A stretch of 64,000 nt of DNA from Kribbella caucasensis (GCF_004361855.1 NZ_SNWQ01000021.1:98380-162379); one strand, 5' to 3'; positions 8,206 to 16,704 are shown, numbered from the stretch's first letter. The notes: a model not told the origin generated them from the letters alone. A program made the numbers and translations.

Positions 8206-9093
8206 GTGGAGCTGGATGTGTTCGTGATCGGTGGGGTCGGGGTCGACACGATCGTGCGGGTGCCGTCGCTGCCGTTGGAAGACGTGGAGACGATCCACGT
8301 GCAGCCGATCGAGTCGTACGTCGGCCATACGGGGCACGGGGTCGTGCTCGGTTGCCACCTGCTCGGGCTGCGGACCGGTCTGGTGGACGTGATCGGTGAC
8401 GACCTGGAGGGCCGGCAGATCCGGCGGCTGTACGAGGATCTCGGCATCCCGTTCGCCGGCGCCTTGCACCCGAGCGGGACCCGGCGGGCGGTCAACCTGG
8501 TCGCCCCGGATGGCCGCCGGCTGTCCCTGTACGACGGCCGGCACCCGCCGAACCTGAAGGTGGACCCGGACCTCTGGCGGATGCCCATTCTGCGATCCCG
8601 GCACGTCCATGTGTCGATCATGGACTTCGCCCGCCAGGCGCTTCCCGACCTGTCCGCCGCCGGGTGCACGGTGTCGACCGACCTGCACGACTGGGACGGC
8701 CACAATCCGTATCACCAGGACTTCGCGATGGCGGCTGACGTCGTCTTCGTCTCGGCCGCCGCACTCCCGGACGACGCGATCGAGTGGATCTTCAAGCACG
8801 GACGTGCCGAAGCGGTGGTCGTCATGGCAGGCGCCGACGGCAGCTACCTGTACGCCCGCGGTCTGGAACCGGTTCACGTCCCGCCTGTTCAGCTCGCCGA
8901 CCGCCCCGTTGTCGACAGCAACGGCGCCGGCGACGCCTATGTCGCGGCGTTCCTCACGACCTGGCTTGACGGCGACAGCTGGGAGCGGGCCGCGGCCGCC
9001 GGATCGATCGCGGGCGCGTGGGCCTGCGGCTCGGCCGGGACCCACACCGACCTCATCACCGCCGAGGGACTGGCTGCGCTCAGGCGCGAGTGA
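8206..9093 (+). CDS. PfkB-family carbohydrate kinase
   Basis: A 295-residue ribokinase-fold enzyme that phosphorylates a sugar or nucleoside hydroxyl with ATP. It has the N-terminal GGVGVDTIVRV signature, a glycine-rich lid region (GHTGHGVVLG), and the C-terminal anion-hole motif DSNGAGDAYVAAFL, whose Asp243 is the catalytic base. The substrate cannot be decided; the neighbours give no pathway clue. GTG 8206 has a gggagg ribosome-binding site 9 bases upstream. Its 3' end overlaps the convergent Nudix gene by 14 bases. Confidence 0.82.
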   Translation: MELDVFVIGGVGVDTIVRVPSLPLEDVETIHVQPIESYVGHTGHGVVLGCHLLGLRTGLVDVIGDDLEGRQIRRLYEDLGIPFAGALHPSGTRRAVNLVAPDGRRLSLYDGRHPPNLKVDPDLWRMPILRSRHVHVSIMDFARQALPDLSAAGCTVSTDLHDWDGHNPYHQDFAMAADVVFVSAAALPDDAIEWIFKHGRAEAVVVMAGADGSYLYARGLEPVHVPPVQLADRPVVDSNGAGDAYVAAFLTTWLDGDSWERAAAAGSIAGAWACGSAGTHTDLITAEGLAALRRE

Positions 9094-9763
9094 GGGGTGG
9101 ATGCAGGGTGGTCGCGGTGCCGCGCTGGAAGAGCTGCGCGGGGCGGCCGCCGTCCCGGGTGGTGGTGGCACCGGTCGGGGTGACGAAGCCTTCGGTCTTG
9201 GTGACCTTGCGGTGGAAGTTGCGCGGATCCAGGGCCTGCCCCCAGACCGCTTCGTAGACACCACGGAGTTCGGAGATGGTGAACTCGTCGGCGCAGAAGG
9301 CGGTCGCGAGCGGGGAGTACTCGAGCTTGGCACGGGCGCGCTCGACGGCGTCGGTCAGGATCCGGTGATGGTCGAACGCGAGCCGCTTCGGATCCCCCAG
9401 CACGTCGGCCACCCCTACCCAGGACGCCGACGCCGCGTCCGACCCGGCGACCGGGGTGGGCAGATCCGGGACCAAGGCCAAATAGGCCACGCTGACCACC
9501 CGGCCGCGTGGGTCGCGCCCCGGTTGGCCGTACGTCGCGACCTGCTCGAGGTGGATCCGGTCCGACCCTAGTCCCGTCTCCTCCGCCAACTCGCGGCGCG
9601 CGGCGGTCTCCAGATCCTCCGCCGGCCGGACGAATCCGCCCGGCAACGCCCAGCGGCCCTTGTACGGCGCGATCCCGCGGCGGATCAGCAAGACCTGCAG
9701 CGACCCGTCCCGGACGGTCAGGATGATCAGGTCGGCAGCCACGCCCATCGGCTCGAAGTCCAT
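9080..9763 (-). CDS. NrtR-type Nudix regulator (Nudix domain plus winged helix)
   Basis: A 227-residue protein with an N-terminal Nudix domain and a C-terminal winged-helix region (about 150-215: FCADEFTISELRGVYEAVWG and NFHRKVTKTEGFV), the architecture of NrtR repressors of NAD metabolism, which sense ADP-ribose-type ligands. The Nudix box is intact (Gly43 to Leu65, with RRELAEETGL), so hydrolase activity is not excluded. It is divergent from the SPFH/NAD-kinase-like pair. An operator lies 15 bases before its start, so autoregulation is likely. Whether it controls classical NAD genes elsewhere cannot be seen. Confidence 0.85.
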   Translation of the reverse strand: MDFEPMGVAADLIILTVRDGSLQVLLIRRGIAPYKGRWALPGGFVRPAEDLETAARRELAEETGLGSDRIHLEQVATYGQPGRDPRGRVVSVAYLALVPDLPTPVAGSDAASASWVGVADVLGDPKRLAFDHHRILTDAVERARAKLEYSPLATAFCADEFTISELRGVYEAVWGQALDPRNFHRKVTKTEGFVTPTGATTTRDGGRPAQLFQRGTATTLHPPLTRA

Positions 9764-9778
9764 GACGGACCACTCTAA

Positions 9779-9827
9779 TCGTCACCTTGACGAAAAGCGA
9801 TCACCGGCCTTATCGTCATACTGACGA
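9779..9827. promoter_or_regulatory. Two identical operators TCGTCA-N3-TGACGA in divergent promoter
   Basis: Perfect 6-bp inverted repeats with a 3-base spacer occur twice: 9779-9793 (spacer CCT) and 9813-9827 (spacer TAC), centre to centre 34 bp. Each lies 15-16 bases upstream of one of the two divergent starts (9763 minus, 9844 plus). The duplication and symmetric placement strongly suggest the binding sites of the adjacent NrtR-type regulator. An aaggag ribosome-binding site follows the second. Confidence 0.8.
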
Positions 9828-9843
9828 CAAGGAGAGATGAGAG

Positions 9844-10842
9844 ATGGCAGACATCACCCGGTTCCGCTTCATCAGTCACCTACGGGCCAACCCGACCACC
9901 CACGTCCGGCACCTGCGCAACGGCAAGCTCAGCCACGACGGGGCCGGCCAGGCGTTCTGGTTCCGGGCGCTGAACTCCTCGCTGAGCGAGGTGCCGATCG
10001 ACGACCGCGAGCAGCCGCTGCTGTTCCACGGCCGGACGATCGACTTCCAGGACGTCACCGTGCAGGCGACCGTGACGTACCGGGTGATCGACCCGGCGCT
10101 CGCGTCGACCCGGCTCGACTTCGGGATCGACCCGGACACGGGCGTGTGGCGGTCCACGCCGCTCGAGCAGCTCGGCGGCCTGATGACCGAGCTGGCCCAG
10201 CAGACCGCGCTGGACGTACTGGCCCGGATGAACCTGACGGAGGCGTTGTCCGAGGGCATGGCGTCGCTGCGGCAGACGATGAGCACTGGGCTCCGCGAGG
10301 ACCAACGGCTCACCGGACTCGGGATCGGCGTGGAAGACGTCCGCGTGGTCGCCGTACGTGCCGAGCGTGAAGTGGAGAAGGCGTTGCAGACGCCGACGCG
10401 GGAGATGGTGCAGCAGGCGGCCGACAAGGCGACGTACGAGCGGCGCGCGATGGCGGTCGAGCGGGAGCGGTCGATCGCGGAGAACGAGCTGCAGAACCAG
10501 ATCGAGCTGGCTCGACGCGAGGAGCAGCTGGTCACCCAGCGCGGGCAGAACGAGCGGCAGCGCGCCACCGAGGCGGCCGCGGCCGGGCGGATCGAGACCG
10601 AGGCCGCGGCGAGCCGGAAGCGGGCGCTGAGCGAGGCCGAGGCGGACGCCAAGCGGGTGATCGGTGCTGCCGAGGCGGCGGCCGAGAAGGCGCTGCTGGA
10701 GGCGTACGCCGAGCTCGACCAGGCGAAGATCCTGGCGATGGCGATCAAGCAGGGCGCGCTGCCGGAGATCGGCACACTGAACCTGACCCCGGACCTGATC
10801 ACGCCGCTGCTGACCAGGCTGACGTCCGGGAACCAGGCATGA
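9844..10842 (+). CDS. SPFH/band-7 domain protein
   Basis: A 332-residue protein of the stomatin/prohibitin/flotillin class. Residues about 30-180 form the SPFH domain (the QAFWFRALNSSLSEVPIDDRE and VTVQATVTYRVIDP segments are typical). Residues about 185-300 are a long Glu/Ala/Arg coiled coil. No N-terminal membrane anchor is visible, so it may be a peripheral or cytosolic scaffold. Its last four bases overlap the next gene (ATGA), so it is made with the NAD-kinase-like protein. The promoter carries one of the two TCGTCA operators. Its role with the kinase is unknown. Confidence 0.85.
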   Translation: MADITRFRFISHLRANPTTHVRHLRNGKLSHDGAGQAFWFRALNSSLSEVPIDDREQPLLFHGRTIDFQDVTVQATVTYRVIDPALASTRLDFGIDPDTGVWRSTPLEQLGGLMTELAQQTALDVLARMNLTEALSEGMASLRQTMSTGLREDQRLTGLGIGVEDVRVVAVRAEREVEKALQTPTREMVQQAADKATYERRAMAVERERSIAENELQNQIELARREEQLVTQRGQNERQRATEAAAAGRIETEAAASRKRALSEAEADAKRVIGAAEAAAEKALLEAYAELDQAKILAMAIKQGALPEIGTLNLTPDLITPLLTRLTSGNQA

Positions 10843-11714
10843 GCCTGCCACCTCGGGCAGTGCTGGTACACCGGGCGACCGAGCTCACCGAGCTGGTCGC
10901 CCGGCACGGCACCCGTCAGCAGGCCGGCTTCTTCCTGACCAGCCGGGGCCGGGATCTGGCCGAGCTGGACGCCAGACATCAGGCCCAGCAGGAGGCGCTG
11001 GCCACGGTGTCGGCGGCGATCCCGCTGGACTGGCGGCGCGCTGTTGCCGAGCGCAACGATCTGGACCGGTTCGTGTTCGGGCCGGAGGATGTGGTGATCG
11101 CGGTCGGTCAGGACGGTCTGGTCGCGAACGTGGCGAAGTACCTCGACGGGCAATCGGTGATCGGGGTGAATCCGGAACCGGCGCGGAACCCTGGGGTGCT
11201 GGTGCCGCACCCGCCGGCGGCGGTGGCCGGGCTGCTGGGGTCGACAGTCGTGGAGGAACGAACGATGGTTGCCGCGAGCACCGATGACGGGCAGCGGCTG
11301 CTCGCCCTCAACGAGGTGTACGTCGGCCACCAGACACACCAGTCGGCCCGCTATCGGCTTCGCTCGCCCGACGCGCTGGAAGAGCGCCAGTCGTCGTCCG
11401 GCCTACTGGTGGGCACGGGGACCGGTTCGACCGGCTGGTGTCGCTCGGCCTGGCAGGAGCGGCACAGTCCGCTCATGTTGCCGACAGCATCCGAGTCAAC
11501 ACTCTGCTGGTTCGTTCGCGAAGCCTGGCCGTCGCCCGCGACCGGCACCGACTGCACGGAGGGTCTGCTGATGGCGGACCAGCACCTCACCGTCACGGCC
11601 GAGTCCGACCTGGTGGTCTTCGGCGATGGCGTCGAGTCCGACACCCTCGTCCTCAGCTGGGGCCAACGTCTCGACATCACAGTCGCCGACATCCGTCTCC
11701 ACCTGGTCAGGTGA
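10839..11714 (+). CDS. NAD-kinase-like protein
   Basis: A 291-residue protein whose motifs match the ATP-NAD kinase fold: GQDGLVANVAKYL (90-102, normally GGDGT), NEV (158-160) and GTGTGSTGW (192-200, normally GTPTGSTAY). The GQDG and GTGT changes mean activity is not assured; NAD, NADH or another dinucleotide-like ligand are possible. It is translationally coupled to the SPFH gene and lies under a NrtR-type operator, which supports a link to NAD(P) homeostasis (inference). The canonical ppnK/nadK is expected elsewhere in the genome. Confidence 0.8.
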   Translation: MSLPPRAVLVHRATELTELVARHGTRQQAGFFLTSRGRDLAELDARHQAQQEALATVSAAIPLDWRRAVAERNDLDRFVFGPEDVVIAVGQDGLVANVAKYLDGQSVIGVNPEPARNPGVLVPHPPAAVAGLLGSTVVEERTMVAASTDDGQRLLALNEVYVGHQTHQSARYRLRSPDALEERQSSSGLLVGTGTGSTGWCRSAWQERHSPLMLPTASESTLCWFVREAWPSPATGTDCTEGLLMADQHLTVTAESDLVVFGDGVESDTLVLSWGQRLDITVADIRLHLVR

Positions 11715-11762
11715 CCACCTCAAGTTCTTCTGGGCACCGGCCGGGCGGGTCACAATCGAACG

Positions 11763-13319
11763 GTGGGCACCAATCTGCGTCTTGCCGACCTGCTGGCGGG
11801 ACTGTCTCTCGCGGCTGACCTGGGCTACGGGCTGGCGCCGGGCCACGCGATGCGCTCGTGCCTTGTCGGAGTGGCCCTCGCACGAAAGATCGGCCTGTCT
11901 GAGCACGAGACCGGCGAAACCTTCTACACCTCGCTGTTGTCCCACGTTGGATGTGCAGCGTTCTCCCATGAGATGTCCGCCGCGTTCGGCGACGAACTGA
12001 GAGCGAACCAGGCAGGCGCGAGGACGAACTTCGCGGATCCGAAGGACATCTTCTGGTCGCTGATCCCGGAGTCCACGCGCGGGATGCCGCTCCTGGCGCG
12101 GGCAAGAACCGCGGCCTTCATCCTGACCCGGGGCCGCGCGCTGGGACGGCACTACGACTCGGCTGTGTGTGAGATCGCGCGGGAAACCGCACGCCGGATC
12201 GATCTGGCCGACGGAGTGCAGAGTGCCCTTTTCCAGGTGAAGGAGGCGTGGAACGGGAGCGGTTTCCCCCAGCGGCTCGAGGGGGACGAGATTCGCGTGC
12301 CCGCCCGCGTTGCGCGGGTGGCGTCCGAAGCGACCCTCTTCTACGACATCGGAGGTGTCGAGCTCGCCGTACAGGCGGTGTCACGCCGCAGCGGTTCGCT
12401 CCTCGATCCCGCGATCGTCGCGGACTTCGTGGCGAACGCGGATGCGCTGCTGAGGGACGCCGACGCCGGGGATCCGCGGGCAGGAGTACTGACGGCGGAA
12501 CCGGAACCCGTCGTGAAGAAGCCGGCTGGCGATCTGCCGCTGGTCGCTGCCGCCTTCGGCGATCTGGTGGATCTGAAGACCCCGTTCACCCATGGACATT
12601 CGAAGGAGGTCGCCAGGCTGGCCAAGGGCGCGGCAGAGCGCCTTGGGTTCGACGCCGAAGCGACCCAGCGCCTGCACGTCGCCGCCTTGCTGCACGACCT
12701 CGGCAAGGTCGGGATCTCCGACCTGCTCTGGGAGAGACCGGGGCCGCTCACCGGTCCGGAGTGGGAGCAGATCCGCCTGCACGCGTACCACACCGAACGG
12801 ATCCTGGCGACGTCGCGAACTCTCGAGCCACTGGCTCGCATCGCCGGGATGCATCATGAGCGGCTCGACGGTTCCGGCTACCACCGGGGGTGCCGGACTC
12901 CGGAGATCTCGATCTCCGCGCGCGTGCTGGCGGCTGCGGATGTCTACCAGGCGATGACCCAGCAGCGTCCTCACCGTGATGCCCTGGATCCTGAACATGC
13001 CGCCGAGGAGCTTCGGGCGGCCGCCGACAGGCGCAGGCTCGATCACGAGGCGGTCGCGGCGGTTCTCGAGGCTGCCGGGCAACGGGTCCATCGTCGGCGG
13101 GCAGCCGGGCCGGCCGGACTGACCGATCGGGAGGTCGAGGTCCTTCGGCTGGTCGCGAGGGCGTGCTCGAACCGGGAGATCGCCGAGCAGTTGCACATCT
13201 CGCCACGAACAGCCGAACACCATGTGCAGAACACCTACGCCAAGATCGGCGTGACGAGCCGCTCAGCGGCGGCACTCTTCGCCTTGGAGCACGACCTGCT
13301 GCCCGCCTTGGAGTCTTGA
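11763..13319 (+). CDS. Tandem HD-GYP / LuxR helix-turn-helix fusion
   Basis: A 518-residue regulator-like protein. Residues about 265-440 form an HD-GYP phosphodiesterase domain with HGHS (277-280), LLHDLGKVGI (309-318) and HHERLDGSGYHRG (364-376). The N-terminal half keeps a decayed copy: SLLSHVG at 58-63 and EAWNGSGFPQRLEGDEI at 161-177 in place of the HD and HHERxDGSGYP motifs. Residues 453-510 are a LuxR-type HTH (LTDREVEVLRLVARACSNRE). A c-di-GMP or other cyclic-nucleotide/phosphohydrolase-linked transcription factor is the likely role. GTG 11763 is the start used. Confidence 0.82.
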   Translation: MGTNLRLADLLAGLSLAADLGYGLAPGHAMRSCLVGVALARKIGLSEHETGETFYTSLLSHVGCAAFSHEMSAAFGDELRANQAGARTNFADPKDIFWSLIPESTRGMPLLARARTAAFILTRGRALGRHYDSAVCEIARETARRIDLADGVQSALFQVKEAWNGSGFPQRLEGDEIRVPARVARVASEATLFYDIGGVELAVQAVSRRSGSLLDPAIVADFVANADALLRDADAGDPRAGVLTAEPEPVVKKPAGDLPLVAAAFGDLVDLKTPFTHGHSKEVARLAKGAAERLGFDAEATQRLHVAALLHDLGKVGISDLLWERPGPLTGPEWEQIRLHAYHTERILATSRTLEPLARIAGMHHERLDGSGYHRGCRTPEISISARVLAAADVYQAMTQQRPHRDALDPEHAAEELRAAADRRRLDHEAVAAVLEAAGQRVHRRRAAGPAGLTDREVEVLRLVARACSNREIAEQLHISPRTAEHHVQNTYAKIGVTSRSAAALFALEHDLLPALES

Positions 13320-13352
13320 ACCACGCCGCGGATCGCCAACATCCCGAGAATG

Positions 13353-13365
13353 GGTAGGTCCTACC
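13353..13365. promoter_or_regulatory. Palindrome GGTAGGTCCTACC before the cupin gene
   Basis: Two perfect 6-bp arms (GGTAGG, CCTACC) around a single T, 88 bases upstream of the cupin ATG and 34 bases after the HD-GYP/LuxR gene. It is of the size of a LuxR/NarL-type half-site pair and could be bound by the preceding regulator, but that is inference only. Confidence 0.45.
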
Positions 13366-13452
13366 GATGCCGCACGCACACCGGTCATCAACTATGAGGA
13401 CGTGAGTACCGCGGGGTCCAGGATCACCCGCCCGACAGACCGGAGGCTTGTC

Positions 13453-13929
13453 ATGAGCAACAACGTGCATATCAGCGTCCATGAGCGCCAGACGTCCACC
13501 TTCCTCGGCATGGACAACCACATCCTGCTGCGGAACGAACACACCGATGGTGCCGCCGGGGTCCTCGAAGTCTCCGTCCAGCCTGGCGCCGGCGCTCCGC
13601 GGCATACCAACACCCGTGAGGCGTTGATGTGGTACGGGATCGAAGGCACGATCGTCCTCGAGACCGAAGACGGCCGCTCGGCGCTGGCTCCCGGGGAGGC
13701 GATGTTCTTGCCCAAGGGACGCACGCATGCCTTCGCGAACCTGTCGGACCGCCCCGCTCGGGCTCTGCTCGTCTGTCTCCCCGGCGGATTGGAGGAGTTC
13801 TTCCTCGAGCTCTCCGGCAGGCTGCCGACCGACGTCCCCGCCGGGCCTCCTGCCCCCGAGGCGGTCGCAACCCTTGCCACCACGGCGGCGCGGTACGGCG
13901 TGATCGTTCACTCGCCCGCCGCGGTGTAG
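13453..13929 (+). CDS. Cupin-domain protein
   Basis: A 158-residue protein with a single conserved beta-barrel. The first cupin motif is seen as PGAGAPRHTNTREALMWYGIEG (two metal-ligand positions, His and Glu) and the second as PGEAMFLPKGRTHAFANLSD with the ligand His. It resembles small cupins annotated as quercetin-dioxygenase-like or mannose-6-phosphate-isomerase-like, whose substrates are generally unknown. ATG 13453 has a cggagg ribosome-binding site 7 bases upstream. It is convergent with the next gene. Confidence 0.78.
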   Translation: MSNNVHISVHERQTSTFLGMDNHILLRNEHTDGAAGVLEVSVQPGAGAPRHTNTREALMWYGIEGTIVLETEDGRSALAPGEAMFLPKGRTHAFANLSDRPARALLVCLPGGLEEFFLELSGRLPTDVPAGPPAPEAVATLATTAARYGVIVHSPAAV

Positions 13930-13957
13930 CCGGGAGCGCCACGCTGTCCAGCAGGGG

Positions 13958-14980
13958 TCAGGCGACCTCGGTGCAGGTGATTGTCGCGTGCCACGCGGAG
14001 AACAGCCTGCGGGCTGAGCCACCGATCGGGCCGACCGCCGCGAACACGTCGCCGCGGCTGGCCGGTCGCGCGGCTTCCACAGCATCGGCAGCCTGCTCTG
14101 GGCTGTCGATCGTCGACGAGCAGACGTCGAGGATGTAGTCCGGCACCTCCAGCTTCGGGTCCACACAACCGACCAGCGGTACGCCGACCGCGGCCACGAT
14201 CGGGAACACCGTGCCCGGGATGCCGACCGCGCACTCCGCCGTCGCCGATGCCTGGACCGACGGGACCAGGCTGATCTCGTACCGCTCCCAAAGGGTCCGG
14301 TCCTCGCGCGGATGCAGGCCGACCACGATGTGTTTGCCCGCGGCCTCTAACTTCGCTGCGGCATCGAGCAGCAACTCGGTCCCCGGCGCGGCCCCACCGG
14401 TCGGGTCGGGCCGGGTCACGCTCGTCAGCACGAGCACCCGATCCGCCTGCGGCTGATAGGCGGGCAGGTTGTCGGTCTGCGGCGAGCCGAGCATCCGGAC
14501 CCGGCGCTTCCAGCCCAGGTACGCCGCGAACACGTCCGACTCGGCAGGCGACGCGGCCGTGACGAGCTCCAGCCGAGACCGGAACTCCTTCGCCCGCGGC
14601 GCCTCCACCGGTTTCTGGTAAGCCAGCGAACTCGCCACCAACGGCATCCGGTTGAGCGCCGCGGCCACATCGGCCGGCCAGTCCGCGGCACCGTTGACGA
14701 CCAGCAGATCGGCCGGCGGAACGTCGTCCAGCGTGGCCACGGTGACCGGATCGGTCGGCGTGATCCGCGACCGGTCCGGCACCACCTGGACAAGTTCCCA
14801 GCCCCGGCGCGCGGCCTCGGCCAGCAGCGGCGCCGCGTGGTACGTCCCCCACGGCTCGTTCGTTGCCAACAGCACCCGAGTCCGGCGCCTAGTCACCGCG
14901 AAGGACTGGCCCGGATTGAGCGCGGCCAGACCGATACCGACTCCACCAGCCCCCAGCAGGGCGCGTCGCGTCATAGTCAT
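13958..14980 (-). CDS. Exported protein of unknown function with twin-arginine-like leader
   Basis: A 340-residue protein beginning MTMTRRALLGAGGVGIGLAAL, which looks like a Tat or lipoprotein-less export signal (RR then a hydrophobic core, ending near SFA). The mature part has alternating beta/alpha segments and a C-terminal stretch (ECAVGIPGTVFPIVAAVGVPLVG, split over about 255-280) reminiscent of GT-B glycosyltransferase or CDP-glycerol-transferase folds. That resemblance is weak. Start M1 at 14980 is chosen over upstream in-frame codons because it places the RR near the N-terminus. It lies between a cupin and an SDR gene. Confidence 0.55.
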   Translation of the reverse strand: MTMTRRALLGAGGVGIGLAALNPGQSFAVTRRRTRVLLATNEPWGTYHAAPLLAEAARRGWELVQVVPDRSRITPTDPVTVATLDDVPPADLLVVNGAADWPADVAAALNRMPLVASSLAYQKPVEAPRAKEFRSRLELVTAASPAESDVFAAYLGWKRRVRMLGSPQTDNLPAYQPQADRVLVLTSVTRPDPTGGAAPGTELLLDAAAKLEAAGKHIVVGLHPREDRTLWERYEISLVPSVQASATAECAVGIPGTVFPIVAAVGVPLVGCVDPKLEVPDYILDVCSSTIDSPEQAADAVEAARPASRGDVFAAVGPIGGSARRLFSAWHATITCTEVA

Positions 14981-15032
14981 GCGCCCGACGCTAGGGGCCA
15001 CCGGGTTCGCCCGAGTGAACAGGCCTTGAAGA

Positions 15033-15776
15033 CTAGATCTCTTTGGCCGGCTGGATGACGACCCGGGACAGGTTGACATTGCGAGGCCGGCTGACGACGT
15101 ACGCGACCAGGTCGGCCACCTCGTCGGCCTGGATCGCGGGCAGGCTGGTCCGGATCTCGTCGACCATCGCCTGCAGGTCGGCCGGGAACTCGTCGGCCAG
15201 TTCGGTGCCGCCGGTCATCCCGGGTTCGAGGTTGGTGACCCGGATCCCGTCACCGGCCACCTCAATCCGCAGCGCACGGGACAGGTAGGTGAGCGCCGCC
15301 TTCGACGCGCCGTACGTGGCCATGCCCGCCATGAACCGCTCGCCGGCGATCGACGAGACATTGACGAGGTCTGTGGTCTTGGTCGCCGCGCTTCGCTTTA
15401 GCGTGGGCAGGAAGATCCGGGTGACGTTGATCATGCCGTTGACGTTGACGTCGATCAGTCGCCGCCACTGCTCGGCCGGCAACGCCTCGAAGGGGACCAC
15501 CTTCATCAGGCCGGCGTTGTTCACCAGCAGATCGATGTCGCCGAGGCGCTCCTGGACCTGGGCCGCGGCAGCAGCCACCGACTCCTCATCCACTACATCA
15601 GCCGGTACTGCGATGGCGGTGCCGCCGCTTTCGACGATGCGGGCGGCGAGTTTCTCCAGGCGGTCGGCGCGCCGGGCCAGCAGGGCGACGGCGGCTCCCT
15701 CGTGGGCAAGACGGGTGGCGATGGCGGCGCCGATTCCGCTGGCGGCGCCGGTGATCAGGGCTACTCGGTTGGTCAT
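15033..15776 (-). CDS. Short-chain dehydrogenase/reductase
   Basis: A classical SDR of 247 residues that uses NAD(P)H to interconvert an alcohol and carbonyl. Visible motifs are TGAASGIG (cofactor binding), NNAGL, and the catalytic Ser...YGASK set (NVSSIAG, then TYGASKAALTYLSRAL). ARRADRL after beta-2 suggests NADP preference. It diverges from a MmyB-like XRE regulator 103 bases away, a very common actinobacterial pairing in which the regulator controls the SDR. The substrate is unknown. Confidence 0.88.
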   Translation of the reverse strand: MTNRVALITGAASGIGAAIATRLAHEGAAVALLARRADRLEKLAARIVESGGTAIAVPADVVDEESVAAAAAQVQERLGDIDLLVNNAGLMKVVPFEALPAEQWRRLIDVNVNGMINVTRIFLPTLKRSAATKTTDLVNVSSIAGERFMAGMATYGASKAALTYLSRALRIEVAGDGIRVTNLEPGMTGGTELADEFPADLQAMVDEIRTSLPAIQADEVADLVAYVVSRPRNVNLSRVVIQPAKEI

Positions 15777-15879
15777 GCCTCCACCGTCCGGTGCGTGCTC
15801 CGGGCGGACCAGATCCCGGTCGACCGTGGGTCTGGCAGTACCACCCAGGCCGTTGTGGTGGTCGGGGATACTGGGCGAC

Positions 15880-16704
15880 GTGAGTGTGCGCCCCCAGCTC
15901 GGCGAGTTCCTGCAGACCAGGCGTGCTCGGGTGCGCCCGGACGAGGTCGGCCTGGCCACGGGACACGACCGCCGGGTCAGTGGCCTCCGGCGCGAAGAGG
16001 TCGCGCTGTTGGCGAACGTCAGCGTCGACTACTACGTGCGCTTGGAGCAGGGGCGAGCCAGGCACCCGTCCCCCGCAGTACTGGGCGCTGTTGCCGACGC
16101 GCTGCGGCTGACTCCGGCGGAGCGGGAGCACCTCTTGTCGCTGGCTGATCCGCCGGCGCGCGCTAGGCCTGCGCCTGCCGTGGTGCGGCCGGCGCTGGAC
16201 ACGTTGATCCAGTCGATGCGGGACATCCCTGCCGTCGTACTGGACCGGCTGACGAACGTGCTGGCGTGGAACTCCGCGGCCGCTGCCCTGATCACCGACT
16301 TCACCGCACTGGACGCCGACGAGCGGAACGTCACCAGGTTGTACTTCCTCGACCCGGCGGCGCCGGCGTTCTACGAGGACTGGACAACGGTGGCCAAGGA
16401 CGCCGTCGCTCAACTGCGCCGCGCCTCGGCCGAGTACGCCGACGACCCGGAGCTGGCCGAGCTTGTCGAGGAGCTGACGACCCGGAGTCCTCTGTTCGCC
16501 CAGTGGTGGCGGGGCCAGGACGTTCGGACGCGGTCGCACTGCCCGAAGGTGTTCAACCACCCGGCGATGGGTCACGTCACCTTCACGCTCGAGTCGCTCG
16601 ACCTGCCCGGCGACGACGGCCAGTACGTCCTCACGTTCACGCCTGCGGACCCGGCGACCGAGCTCGCGCTGCACGCCCTGCTCTCCACTCACACCCCGGC
16701 CTGA
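15880..16704 (+). CDS. XRE-family regulator with MmyB-like ligand domain
   Basis: A 274-residue transcription factor. Residues about 5-75 form a Cro/C1 HTH (GHDRRVSGLRREEVALLANV, then YYVRLEQGRARHPS). Residues about 100-265 match the MmyB-like ligand-binding domain (DIPAVVLDRLTNVLAWNSAA; FAQWWRGQDVR; HPAMGHVTFTLESLDLP), which binds small molecules such as fatty-acid-like ligands in characterised members. GTG 15880 is the start: it directly precedes the family's conserved SVRPQLGEFL. It is divergent from the SDR gene it probably regulates. Confidence 0.85.
   Translation: MSVRPQLGEFLQTRRARVRPDEVGLATGHDRRVSGLRREEVALLANVSVDYYVRLEQGRARHPSPAVLGAVADALRLTPAEREHLLSLADPPARARPAPAVVRPALDTLIQSMRDIPAVVLDRLTNVLAWNSAAAALITDFTALDADERNVTRLYFLDPAAPAFYEDWTTVAKDAVAQLRRASAEYADDPELAELVEELTTRSPLFAQWWRGQDVRTRSHCPKVFNHPAMGHVTFTLESLDLPGDDGQYVLTFTPADPATELALHALLSTHTPA

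Noticed and set aside
6300..8705. 801-codon minus-strand frame opposite the X-Pro peptidase
   Set aside because: Antisense shadow; the plus-strand frame has a complete triad and signal peptide.
9876..11339. 487-codon minus-strand frame under the SPFH/NAD-kinase-like genes
   Set aside because: Shadow frame; the plus-strand pair is supported by ATGA coupling and motifs.
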